In this document: piece by piece, positions 23,049 through 35,357 of the stretch | Layout of the letters: each line of letters opens with the position of its first letter | How positions within the stretch are numbered: position 1 is the stretch's first letter | DNA from: Tethya wilhelma | Taxonomy: Eukaryota > Porifera > Demospongiae > Tethyida > Tethyidae | DNA length: 64,000 nucleotides | Direction of reading: 5' to 3' | Assembly: GCA_964030475.1 (NCBI GenBank) | Contig: CAXIPT010000003.1 | Location: forward strand, 7,516,453 to 7,580,452 | Program-made: the position numbers and the translations under genes | Notes under the pieces: generated by a model | What the model was told of the DNA's origin: nothing | Seen by the model: only the letters and a program-made list of their open reading frames with translations | The model's database searches: none

Positions 23049-23450
23049 AGTGAAATTTTTTTACACCCACGCACTTTTTTTGGATCGACTGTACTGGTTG
23101 TAAAGAGCGAAGAACCTTGGAATACGGCAGTAGTTGGAGCTCAAACTGATGTCACTTCAGGCACTCATCTTCCGTGGAACATTTATTTACGTAGAGCTAG
23201 GCTGTATAGATCTATCTACCTGACACTGACAGATGAAAGTGGCACGAACAGAAGTGGTTGACAATTGAAAGCTTCGAAGAGCACAAAGTTATATTCGCTG
23301 TACGCAGTCATAGCACCGGTACATCCCAACTACAAACAGCCCTTAAAATTGCCATTTCTTGCTCTCGTCTTCGCTCAGGCTATGACTTAGCCTCGTTCCC
23401 AGGCCCGCAAAGAGAGGGCCTGGTACACACTGTTTGCGCATGCGCTTAAT

Positions 23451-23451
23451 N
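23451..23451. other. Contig gap (single N)
   Basis: Marks the right end of the small contig 21769-23450 that carries the extra vWA/EGF exons. Confidence 0.7.
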
Positions 23452-23962
23452 TCCAAATTAGTCAAGTGATTGCTTGCATTGACTCATGAGCCAAATGACC
23501 AACGTTTCAGTATAATGATCGATGGAATTCAAACTCATTAAAATGAAGTAGTCATGTGCCGAAATTCAGAGACTTGTCTTGTTTCATTGCTTTTTACCGC
23601 ACTGCCCATTCCTACACTTGTAATTTTTATAAAATTTTTACTATACTTGTATAATTATATATGAACTGGCCCACATATACTGACTGATCCCATGAGTGGC
23701 CGTAGAAAATCATTGAACTATGTATGCCATACAATAATACTATATTGAAGCTCAAAATTGACCAAAATGTAAAAAAATTTTTTATAAAAGTGGCATTGTA
23801 TTGTCTTAACGTGGCTTGTATAGTGCATTGGACATTGTGTATTTCAAATCGGTTGGACATTGTACGTGGGATGTGCTATGTAAGCTATTGGGTACATGAT
23901 GACTGTTAACATAACTATATAGAGCTATTATGTGGATATCGTAATACTGCTAGATTTTTGTT

Positions 23963-26607
23963 TTAAGGTGTCCTGTAGCACTGTCGTAGTCTCTGAGCTG
24001 CACTCTTGAGGGAGTCAGTCAGTCTATCAATTTCTTCACTTATTGATCTGACAGTTGTTGAAAGGTTCTGCACTGCATTCACCTCATTATCATATTCTCT
24101 TGCCAAAGCTAGAGAGAGATATCAAAGAAATTGGTTGTTAACCTACACCATTCCATGCATGTCCATTGTACATATTAACTAACCTAGAAGTTGTTCAATT
24201 GATATAGTGTTGGCTGTAGTGTTCAAGGTGTTCACATCAGTTTCAAGGTCCCTGGCCACACCTAATGTTAACTGTGAAGCTTGCTGTGTTGCATTAATCT
24301 CATTTTGAAGAGCTCCATAATCACCAATGGCTGAGTCTACATTCTACATATTATTCAATAATGAACTAACAACACTAAAGGGATAGCTATATTGTGTATT
24401 TGTACATACGTTTCTGTGCTGTTGTACTTGTGCCTCTAGCTCTGCACTTTGGTTGGAGAGATTGGTTGCTCTTCTTTGGTTCATGTCTCCCAGTGCTTCA
24501 GCCGATGTTATCACAGCCCTTGTGTCACCAACTGATACCTGAACATCATCTACTGTGCTGTTCACTTGAGATGCAATATCATTGATCTACAAGACAAGAA
24601 ATGAAGAGGAACACAAGATAAGAGAAGGTGTGTGTTCTGTGTATTTGTAATGGTCACTATCGTAGTACCTCATCAAGGTCACTCTGTATACCATCAATGA
24701 GTTCCTCTAAGATTGGAATGGTTTGGTTCACGTCCTCCTGCATCCTACTATTGGCGTTGATATCCGACTGCAAGCCACTCACAAGAGTACGGGCCCTTTC
24801 AACTGCATCACTGTGATAGTACATTCAGTGCAAGACACATGAAAAATATATCAGCTATATATGTTCAGTACTACCTAGCATTTCGTATTGTGGCCAGTGC
24901 TTGTTGAGCTTCAGTTCTACTCTGAGTGGCATTCCTCATTATCTCCTCAATGACATCCTGGGGCAGGGCATAGGCTTCTATCTGTGATGCCAACGTTGCA
25001 GCGTAATCCAGCGAAGGCGTTGAGATGTCAAGAACCGACTGCACTAGAGCTTTCACATCGTTCAGAGTATGAATGCTATCATTGACACTGGCCAGAGTGA
25101 CTGTGATGTCCTCTAGAGTGGCATTGGCTATGTTCAGTGAATCCTCTGTGTTGCTCTGGATGAGATAAATAAACAGATCGTTGACTCATTGAATTTTTCA
25201 CTTAGCTCTTACCTCTAACAGAGTAACCATTTCCAAAGCAGACTCTGCCACGCTTTGAGCAGAAGCTACTGTACTGTTTATCTGTCTAGCAGCTTCAAGG
25301 GCAGCCATTGCCTCCACCTGTCTTCTTGAGACTTCATTATTGACATTGAGTACCCTTGAGTTGAGAGTGTATGCTTCTTGCGATGCATTTACAATCACTT
25401 CATTCAGGACATCTATCTGAGCATTGACTGTATTGGCGTGCTCATCCAAAGAGCTCAGCCTTGATCTCAAAGAGTTGTAAAGATTTTGGTAGTCTGTAAG
25501 TGAATTCGATGTAGAGTAGACGTCAGCCTCTTCTTCAGAAAGAGTCACGAGGATGCTTTGAATGGATGTGTTCAGTGAGTCAAGATCTGACCACAGAGAC
25601 TGAGCAGTGCTCTCTGCTTGTAGGAGTAGTGTCAGGGACATATTGGCAGTGGCAGCATATGTAGCAACATTAGTGTTGTGTAGTTGTAACTGCATTCTTA
25701 GATCTTGTACAAATGTCATGTTGAATGACCCATCAAATGCAAACGATTCATTGAGCATCATCCCAGCCAGCCCCAGAGTGGCTTGAATACTCCTAGCTCT
25801 CTCACCAAACCTCATGATGGAGGTGTTAACCTAACATTATGTTATCAGGAGCATGAATTATGAATTTTAATTTTACTATGAAAAATTGGGACCAGGCTAC
25901 TTCTATACGTATTCATGTACTGGATTGATCAACAAGCACAACACTTACATAAGAGACCACTTGGTTCAAGCTTTCTATATCACTCTGTTGGATGGTGATG
26001 CTGTTGAGGGTTTGGTTTGCAAGGTTCAGCCGATCCAGTAGCATCGTGATCTCAGCCTGCACACTAGCGACAGTGTGGTTGTTGTAGTACGTTGAAATGA
26101 GGGAGTCTATCTGGTTCTGTAGCTCATTGACAGTTAATGACAGATTTCTGAGGAGATCAGGCCATTGGAAGAAACAGTCATGACACCGTTCACAGTCGGG
26201 TACACGACCTGAGGCAATAGAACACACACCAGTGATTAGACAGGGCAGTCTTGAGACATAAGTTGTTGTACATACCAGTGTAGCCAAATGCACAGTCATC
26301 ACATTTCAGTCCAATGGCTCCATCCTGACACTCACACCTACCAGTCACCTCATCACATGACTCTGATACTGCCAGGGCGCTACAGTTGCATGCTGTTATA
26401 TCAGAACACAGTGCACCACATTAACTCATGCAATGTTCAAAGTAAACATGAACTCACATTCACAGCCAGTGGTGGGTTGGAGATTGAAGTAACCAGGTGT
26501 ACACATACAACACTGACGGTCTGTCACACTACCAACATTTGACAAACACTCACAAGCACCCGTGTCCTAGAGGGAGAGAATTGACACACACACACAAACA
26601 CACACAT

Positions 26608-26648
<41 letters not shown>

Positions 26649-29600
26649 AAGTTACAATCACGATTAAAATTTAACATTGAATTCACATACTTTGTTGCAT
26701 ATTTCACTAGTAGAACCATTTCCGGTACAGCAGTCACAGGGGGCGCAGCCTAGCCCTTGTGATAACCCCCAATAAGTGTCCTCACATTCATCACAGAGGG
26801 CACCCATAACGTTAGGTCTACATCGACAGTCTCCAGTTATACGATCACAATCACCAACGGTTCCGTTTAGATTGCATTGGCAGGCTGAGGTGGTGTGAAG
26901 AGATATAATGTCTCATGTTGTGGGCTGACACGATTCAAACTACTGACTCACGTTGGCAAGGGAGGTCATATGTTGGATCGCCATAGTAACCAGGAATACA
27001 CACATCACAGTTGAAGCCCATGGTGTTGTTGAGGCAATTGAGGCACATTCCAGTGGTAGTATCGCACACTGGCCCTAGAGCAGGGTCTACGTTCCCACTG
27101 CACTCACATGTGCTGCACACACCCATCTGAAGTGATCGAGTGTGGAAAATATGAATGAAAGTTTTGTTGGTAATCATCAACTTACAAATGGACTTCCGAA
27201 GTAACCTTCCATGCACACATCACAGTTTCTTCCTGCATATCCAATGGCACAATTATCACAGGTCTGCCTCCCATCAGTGTCCAAGAAACAGGTTCGACTG
27301 ATATTGCTTCCGATGAGAGGACACTCACACGGCAGGCAAGGTATGCCCCTAGTGGGGTCGCCATAGTACCCTGATATACAGCGATCACAGTTGAACCCTT
27401 CAGTGTTGCCCTGACAGTCTATGCACTGGCCAGTGTTTGGGTCACAGTCAAGAGTCTGGTTGTTGCAGTCACATCTCGTACAAGGCTCTAAGACATTGTC
27501 TGACAGCCGAGCAAATCCTCGAGCACAATCCATGCAAGAGGAGCCCTGGTACTCTTCAGGGCAGGCACATCGCTCAGAGGGGAATGAAGTTCTTATCACA
27601 GTGACTCTTGTGGTGTTCATGATAGTGACTTCATCTCCAGCAGTGGAGGGGGTAGAGTTGGTCATCACATCAGCCAGTGGCACCGTGGACTCAAAGGAGA
27701 TGTTCACAACATGGACATACTCAATCAGCTCCTGTATATAGGTACATATCACAATATTTCACATTTGCACTCTTTATCAAGTTGGTGTGTGTGTGTGTGT
27801 GTGTGTGTATGAAGCTTAAGACTGACCCCAGTGTATTGTCCAGTGTAGCTGAACTCTGTGATGTTTGATAGAACACTCAATAGTTCAAAGAATGTTGGAT
27901 TACGTCCACTAGGGGTGCCGACATACCAGAATTCTTCCAGGAATGGGATCTGAATGAACACAGATCACATGTCATTAGGGCAATAGTCTACACATGTATC
28001 CATGATCACGACACTGACTTACTGAATATGTAAGGTAGCGCTCTGCTCCAAATCCATTCTCAGTAACTCGAGGAAACGGGAACACTCCAACCAAAGTTTC
28101 ATTAAACAGCGGTCCAACCATCCTGAGGAGGAAAATTACCAGAATTTATATTACTGTATAGTTATTATCACTATATTATAGGCTTTATATAGTGTGCCTC
28201 TCACCTGGCTACTGTTGTGTTCTCATTGATTGCTCCAGAAGTTGAAATTCGTACCACAAAAGTGAAGTTGAGTCCATACGATGCTTGTCTGTTGCCTAGG
28301 TAACGCTCAGGGGCATACAGCATGGGGAAGTCATTGAAGAGGAGGATGTAACTAAGGCCAGTTGCATCACTGCATGTAGACATAAGAAGAAGAGGTTAAA
28401 ATTTTAGAAATGACTATAATAGGAAAAAACAATTATTACAGAGCATTTTACTCACTTTGGGCCATATGGTGCTGCCCTAGACCCACTGGCAGTCAACAGC
28501 TGCCAGCCATCACTGCACTCCAGAGGGTCTACTGTGCACAGGTCAGAGAAGTTTGACTGAACTGCGACGAGTGCAAAATCAGTTTCATCTACAACACAGG
28601 TCTCTGTTCTTCCTGAGCAGACACACCGCACACATCTCTCTCGTACGACACCGTCTGTCACGTAGAACCTGTCAGGGCACAGGCTGCAGTCTAGTCCCAC
28701 AGAGCCTCCAGTGCAGGCACACTGACCACTGATCATATCACAGGTGTTGAGGGCACTCCCAAGGGGATCACAGTTACATTCTAAACAACCATCGGCTGAT
28801 ATGTTGTAAAACCCAACATTGCATTGAGTGCACTTCAGACCACCAGTTCCATAGGGGCAGCTGCATTGACCATCTCCACTGCACTCTCCAGACAGAGCAA
28901 ATGGTGAGCAGCCACAAGGAGTGCAACCATCAGAGGTGAGGTTAAAGAAACCTGGTAGACACTGGTTGCACGTTCTTCCACCCACTCCCGGCTGACAGAC
29001 ACACTGACCACTATCAGTGTCACACACAGGGCCAATAGAGCCATCTACATCACAGGCACAATCTACAGTGGTATGTATAAGTAAGATAAATCAAGGCATA
29101 AAGAATCTTAGAGTTAATAGATTTTCTTAGTTTCTTACCCTGGCATTGGCCAAATGAAAACCCAAACCATCCATTGAGACATGTATCACATAGTCTTCCA
29201 GTGACACCTGGTTGACACATGTCACATTGTCCACCAATAGGAGCACAGGGTGTAATAGCACTGCCGAGAAGTCCTCCTGACCCAAGCTGNTTTGATAGAA
29301 CACTCAATAGTTCAAAGAATGTTGGATTACGTCCACTAGGGGTGCCAACATGCCAGAATTCTTCCAGGAATGGGATCTGAATGAACACAGATCACATGCC
29401 ATTAGGGCAATAGTCTACACACGTATCCATGATCATGACACTGGCTTACTGAATATGTAAGGTAGCGCTCTGCTCCAAATCCATTCTCAGTAACTTGAGG
29501 AAAGGGGAAAACTCCAACCAAAGTTTCATTAAACAATGGTCCAACCATCCTGAGGAGGAAAATTAACAGAATTTACATTACTCTATAGTTATTATCACTA

Positions 29601-32600
29601 TTATAGCCTTTTTATAGTGTGTGTCCGTAGCCTCTCACCTGGCTACTGTTGTGTTCTCATTGATTGCTCCAGAAGTTGAAATTCGTACCACAAAAGTGAA
29701 GTTGAGTCCATACGATGCTTGTCTGTTGCCTAGGTAGCGCTCAGGGGCATACAGCATGGGGAAGTCATTGAAGAGGAGGATGTAACTAAGGCCAGTTGCA
29801 TCACTGCATGTAGATAAGAAGAAGAGGTTAAAATTTTAGAAATGACTATAACAGGAATAGACAATTATTACTGAGCATTCTACTCACTTTGGGCCATACG
29901 GCGCTGCGCTAGACCCACTGGCAGTCAACAGCTGCCAGCCATCACTGCACTCCAGAGGATCTACTGTGCACAGGTCAGAGAAATTTGACTGAACTGCGAC
30001 AAGTGCAAAATCAGTTTCATCTACAACACAGGTCTCTGATCTTCCTGAGCAGACACACCGCACACATCTCTCTCGTACAACACCGTCTGTCACGTAGAAT
30101 CTGTCAGGGCACAGGCTGCAGTCTAGTCCCACAGAGCCTCCAGTACAGGCACACTGACCACTGATCATATCACAGGTGTTGAGGGCACTCCCAAGGGGAT
30201 CACAGTTACATTCTAAACAACCATCGGCTGATATGTTGTAAAACCCAACATTGCATTGAGTGCACTTCAAACCACCAGTTCCATAGGGGCAGCTGCATTG
30301 ACCATCTCCACTGCACTCTCCAGACAGAGCAAATGGTGAGCAGCCACAAGGAGTGCAACCATCAGAGGTGAGGTTAAAGAAACCTGGTAGACACTGGTTG
30401 CATGTTCTTCCACCCACTCCCGGCTGACAGACACACTGACCACTATCAGTATCACACACAGGGCCATCAGAGCCGTCTACATCACAAGCACAATCTACAG
30501 TGGTATGTGTAAGGAAGATAAATCAAGGCATAAAGAATCGTAAAAGTAAATAGATTTTCTTAGTTTCTTACCCTGGCATTGACCAAATGAGAACCCAAAC
30601 CATCCATTGAGACATGTATCACACAGTCTTCCAGTGACACCTGGTTGACACATGTCACATTTCCCACCAATAGGAGCACAGGGTGTAATAGCACTGCCGA
30701 GAAGTCCTCCTGACCCAAGCTGGTCACAGTCACAAACTGTTAGGGATAACAGTTGAAACTGTAATGATTCCACGCTTATAAAATTTTCAGTTCAGCTTAC
30801 ATAAGACAGGCTGTGTGTGGAACTCAGTTGATAGAGTGAATGTTTCTTGCTGGCAGGTGAGTGACAATGGGTCATTGGAAGCTGCACGTGGGAGGCATGG
30901 ATCTATGATAGCCTGCTGCTGGACTGGAGTCTGTGATGAGTAGTAAACACTTGTGACACTGAAGTCAGGAAGGAGGAGTACCTGTGTACAGAGGAAGAAT
31001 AGTACTGTAAACCATATACTTTCTAACTGTTTTCACTTACTGAATCCAGTAACCATACTGGAGAGTTGTTGCTCAAGCTAAGGCCATACTGTACACCACT
31101 TAGTAGGCAGACAGAGTCTATGACTACATGACGGTCATCAGGAGAGAGCGACACATTGTACATTCGAGTCACATTGATACTTATTGGGGATGTCAAACAG
31201 TCAAAATTTTGAGTCGCTGGATTGATATTGAAGAGTCTCACAGTTACATTTTCTATCTCTGTGGCTGCCTGTTGAATAAAAGTTACATGTAGAAACATCA
31301 ATCACTGTTATGGTTTGACATCTAACTAGGGCAATCAACCCACCTCATATCGAAGGATGACTTCATACTGAGAGTCTTCAGGCACTGCTAGAGTGAACTC
31401 AAGGCTGGTTCCATGGTCAATGGACACAAACCCTCTCCCAGTGAATGGACTCGTGGTGCCCACTAGTGGAGACACTAGCACTGCATCCTGTACAAGAACA
31501 ATGAAAGTTAAACAGTAACTAGAAGTATAGACACGACCAAGTCTTGAAGGGATAGGGGACCCACTGATACACTTACTTCAGACAGCTGTGCTTCTTCAGC
31601 TTCAAAGATGATGTCATCAAGTGGTCTCACATAATATCCAGGAAGTGGGCTGCTACAAGTGCTGCTGCCAATGTTTGGTTTGCATGGGCACTGAGAGTTT
31701 TGCTCACACACTTGACTCTCAGAGCCTCCAATATTACAATTGCAGGGTTCACATCCAGCATCAATGTTGAAGAAGCCAGGCTGAAACAGAGTGCATGGAT
31801 AAAATGATAAATCAGTGGCATCCATCAGTATAAACATAGCATATTATAGACATACCATACAGAGATCACAGCGACTGCCATGTACATTCTCCTGGCAGAA
31901 GCACTCTCCTGATGTCTTATTGCACACTGGTAGATTGTTTTCAGATGATAGGAGTGTACCTGCCTGATTACAGTCACATTCTAGATAGAGAGGGGTGAGT
32001 GGAAATGTAAGATCAATCTATCAAGTAGACCGGTGCAGTGCACATGAACTCCACAGCTAGTATTTCACCTTGACATCCTAGTGGGTTATCCTGAGCGAGA
32101 TTCCAGTAGCCATCTTCACATCGGTTACAGCTGGCACTGTCCATCTCTACATTGACTTTACAGTTGCACTGACCACTTGAGTCACACTGACCATCATCAG
32201 AGATACCGGCAGGGTCACAATCACAAGCTGAATGGTGAAGAAAATTGAAGTAGAAGCATGACTGCTTATTACATGCACCAACACAGTGTGCAATTTGCAA
32301 TTGTTTTGGATTCTTACACTTCAATTTCTACAACCAATAAGAAGCAAAATTATAAGTTCTCTAACTTACTTCTGCAGATGTTAGGATCATTGAACATCAA
32401 GACAGGGTCTTGGAAGAATGTTGGGAGGCATTGTTCACACTGATCTCCAGTGGTATTGTCAGAGCAATCCAGACACACAGCAGATGACTGAGAAGGGATG
32501 TATTCACAGGCCACAGCATGCCCATTGCACATACACTCTGTGGGTTAGAATTAGTAAATCCCCATGTATTATAATTTTGCACATGCATTATGGTTCTCAT

Positions 32601-34277
32601 GAATAGACTGTTGTTTGTACTCATAATTATAGCCTCGTAATTATTGGTAACTTGAGGTCACTGGCATTGTGGAATATGATTACATGTGCAAGGTAAACAG
32701 ATGCTCTGACAAACATGTTTATAGTCAGCTATCAAACACAAAAGGGGGTGTAACTTAAACAAATCACTATAAAGTGGGTGTGGCTGTCTTTACCTTGACA
32801 GACATTAGCCTCTGTTTGTGTTCCTGGCTGCCAAGGAACACTAGTGAACCCTGTCTGACACTCATCACAGTTAGTACCATTAGTGTTGTGGCTGCAAGCA
32901 CAGCCTGTGTATACCTACGATATTGCAATATTGCCAACAGGTGGTAAGAGTACATCATGGACTAATTATTAATAGTATATTATCATGTATATGATTGTAT
33001 GGAGTCAATAGTTGGCTCTAGCTTGTCCTAACCTTATTGACAGCCATCTCCTCCCCAGCTCGTGGCATGCACATACTTGCATGCCCATTGCACATACACC
33101 GCCCATTGACAACCCATTCTGAGACAGAGTAGTACTGGAACCTTGGTCCTGATAATGACAACTCTTCAAACTGAGCCACTAGTTGGACTCTCAAATTAGT
33201 CACTGTTTGGTAGGATAGGGCCACTGCTGGATCAACTCCAGCTGGGAGATGTTGAGAGGTGGAAAAGGTCACCTAATGATGTGTATACGCGAGTGTGTGT
33301 GGGGTTAAAGTTGTGCACATGTGTCTGTGTGTGTTCGTGAGTGTAATCCAGACATACATCACTATGTGTGTGTGTGTGTTCTGCATGAACTCTCTGTATG
33401 TATGTGCATATCTTTGCAAAATTTTAACCACACACAAAATTAAAATATCCATTCAGAGAACACACACATTCTAAAGAAGCATTGAATATGAGATACCATT
33501 CAACCACATTAAGATATTCAAAGGAGATAGCATTTAATTATCCTAGCAACCAAGCAATGAATTTATTCACATTTTGGAGGGAACGCAAAAAGCAAGAGCA
33601 ATTGTACCTATCCACAGACCTTCATAAAAGCACTGAGTACATACAAAACACACTTTCTCAATAGGCTGGCTCAATCACACGGTGATGGACATGCACTCAT
33701 GGTAACTCACCTCTCCACCAGTGGGGAATAAGTAAGTCTCCACACTTGTACAAATGGGCTCTGTTGTGGTGAAGGATGAGCTATCAAATACATCATTCAG
33801 GTTGAATGTAGCCACACAACTCGTAGAATAGTATCTGTACACCTGCCAGGACTGTCCAAAGTCTGATGATCTCTCCAAGATCATGGCTCGTGGCCTCACT
33901 GATTCAAAAACCATGGCCATTCCTTCAAAGAGTAATGGAGCTTCGAAATCCAACTGGAGGGTGATAGTCCCTGAGTCAGGCCCTATTTCAGACACCCATA
34001 TTGTTGATGTATCACCATCATTGATGTTTCCTGGTGAATGGGTGCTCTCTGGTGAGCAAAGGGAACAATCAGGTCCAGGAGAAAAAAACAGACAGTACTC
34101 ACTCCCTGCTGTACATGTTGATGATACATTGACAGTTCTACCTAATGCTAAGTTCCCAATGGGTGGGAAACAGCCTATAGTGTTATTACAGTCCTGTGCA
34201 CTTGTGTGCAGTGGCAGTGCAAGAAGTGTTAGGAAGAAGGTTACTGCTAATAATGTCCTTGACTTGGAGTTCATCAT
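23963..34277 (-). CDS. Laminin chain with both LF and L4 domains (beta/gamma hybrid)
   Basis: Using one copy of a duplicated block, 27 exons stay in frame for 2073 aa. In order: 34277-33711, 33272-33033, 32914-32794, 32537-32370, 32227-32069, 31980-31856, 31780-31577, 31487-31344, 31268-31041, 30981-30801, 30736-30572, 30494-29888, 29803-29639, 29549-29450, 27949-27827, 27731-27186, 27126-26952, 26884-26691, 26566-26458, 26392-26276, 26208-25949, 25830-25213, 25155-24875, 24810-24669, 24586-24410, 24343-24184, 24108-23963. Signal peptide (cleavage near TSA|QD); LN domain (~35-260: CFPPIGNLALGR, ERSSDFGQSW, GRCMCNGHA); LE repeats; LF domain (~500-715: PLPGYYVRPLD, YEVILRYE); LE; L4 (~905-1160: YAPERYLGNRQASYG); LE repeats; coiled coil from CHDCFFQW (~1490) to the end. 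The penultimate tail QCYRTP keeps a C-terminal cysteine like that used for beta-gamma disulfide bonding. Expected to be secreted into the basement-membrane-like matrix as part of a heterotrimer. Confidence 0.92.
26581..26646. repeat. (CA)n microsatellite in a laminin intron
   Basis: Interrupted ACACAC tract between the exons 26884-26691 and 26566-26458. A shorter GT tract lies at 27784-27808, close to another laminin exon. Confidence 0.9.
27864..29289. repeat. Left copy of a duplicated ~1.43 kb laminin block
   Basis: Near-identical to 29291-30722. In minus-strand order it holds a 5'-truncated LE exon (29289-29139), then exons 29062-28456, 28369-28205, 28122-28023 and, crossing its edge, 27949-27827. 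Exon lengths equal those of the other copy (607, 165, 100 bases), with scattered substitutions and small intron indels as between haplotypes. Confidence 0.85.
29290..29290. other. Contig gap (single N) inside the laminin duplication
   Basis: The N cuts an exon on both sides: the left contig ends inside the LE exon and the right contig starts inside the exon equivalent to 27949-27827. Exactly the same sequence pair is continuous elsewhere (30722 and 27864), the signature of unmerged overlapping contig ends. Confidence 0.85.
29291..30722. repeat. Right copy of a duplicated ~1.43 kb laminin block
   Basis: Pairs with 27864-29289. It begins inside exon 29376-29291 (truncated by the N) and runs through exons 29549-29450, 29803-29639, 30494-29888 into 30736-30572. 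Confidence 0.85.
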
Positions 34278-34689
34278 GCCTTGGTGAGGAGAGACGTGAT
34301 AATGGTGAAAGAGGTGATGATGGAAAGGGCAGAGCACTGGCTCCATAGTTGATATGTCATTCACTGAAATTGTGAAACGAACAACGTTGTCATTCCAATC
34401 GGTTGTAAACCCAGCCCCACCCCCTAAATGCTGTAAGCAAGTTATCATTCTTTAGAGGTGTTTGTACATTACCTTATGTCCTTGATGTATTTCTTTCCAT
34501 CAGCAAGCTAACATATCTTTGTTTGAGAGTGTTTTCAAAGCTCTCGTAAACTTATCTCTGCTCTTCAGTCAACTGAGACTTGAATGTGTAGTAACGTAAC
34601 GCCCCCTATCTAGTTAATTACGTCACTCTAGGTTCCGCCCCCCCCAACTTCATCTATCTGCGCATGATCAGAACGCGCCAGTGATAACN

Positions 34690-34728
<39 letters not shown>

Positions 34729-35357
34729 ATGTATGTGAGAACTCCAAGTTGACTCTCTCCTTCTCTCCTTTCTCTCTGAGAAGAGAGCTAGAGATACACT
34801 CAGTAGACACCAATGCCATATTATTTCTAATGTGTTGATGTGCGCTGTGCAAAATTTATTCATCAGAACAGCATATCAATTCAAATGCATAGTTTAGAAA
34901 CAAAATTCTAGGTCTGTGTCATCAGCATTGTGTTGAAGTATTATCACATGACACAACACAAATCACCACTATTGTGAATTGTGTGCTTTAAAAAATGTAG
35001 AAGTGACCTTTGACCTTGTCTCAATGCTAAGCTCAAATTTTCCAATTCAGTCTCCATTTTTAGCATGAAGGATAACCTCGTAGTCTTATTGTTGGTGACA
35101 TCCACCATTTGTGAAAAGCTAAGAGTCTATGAAAGGGACTCTGTGTCCATGGACTGGCAATTTGTATGTGGCTTACCACTTCATTCTAATGCATGCACCC
35201 ACAGCATATCCTTGGACTGGAAGGGATCAGAAGAGACTTCATGTATGCAGTCTATGACAACTTAACTCATATCAGAGAAACAAAGTGAGAGAAACCTATT
35301 GTATTGTTTTAGACTACCCAACCTTATATGGCAACTGTTCCCGTTTCTTCGTTTCAG
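34278..35357. other. Divergent spacer between laminin and the SLC26 gene, with a contig gap
   Basis: Contains the laminin 5' flank (CpG-bearing patch 34590-34680 with TACGTCA and a C-run), the N at 34689, and a (GT)n tract 34690-34727. The N-terminal exons expected for the transporter are not found here, so real sequence may be missing at the N. Confidence 0.55.
34689..34727. repeat. Contig gap followed by (GT)n microsatellite
   Basis: The single N is directly followed by a pure GT repeat, as at 37794 and 38619; the assembly seems to break at such tracts. Confidence 0.85.

Larger units (their letters stand above)
22437..23648. repeat. Inverted repeat pair spanning a contig gap
   Basis: 22437-22545 (AAGTATAGTAAAAA... 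through AGCAATGAAACAAGGCAAGTCTC to CTTCATTTT) matches the reverse complement of ~23510-23648 at roughly 80%. The arms may be the ends of one element or two independent insertions of one repeat. Confidence 0.55.
22357..23962. other. Non-coding contig end, gap, and 3' flank of the laminin gene
   Basis: Holds an inverted repeat pair (22437-22545 / 23510-23648), a cluster of CRE-like hairpins at 22981-23048, a TTAGCCTCGT-type repeat at ~23389 and the N at 23451. No gene recognised. No clear minus-strand poly(A) signal for laminin found. Confidence 0.5.

Noticed and set aside
23013..23261. 82-codon + strand frame near the CRE-like hairpins
   Set aside because: No homology seen, starts inside the hairpin region, and lies on a short gap-bounded contig.
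29884..30459. Second near-identical 191-residue laminin EGF block as a genuine gene duplication
   Set aside because: The two copies meet at an N within exons and include near-identical introns; unmerged contig overlap explains it better.
33883..34287. 134-codon + strand frame over the laminin first exon
   Set aside because: It is the antisense of the LN domain, whose minus-strand frame has a signal peptide and matches laminin.
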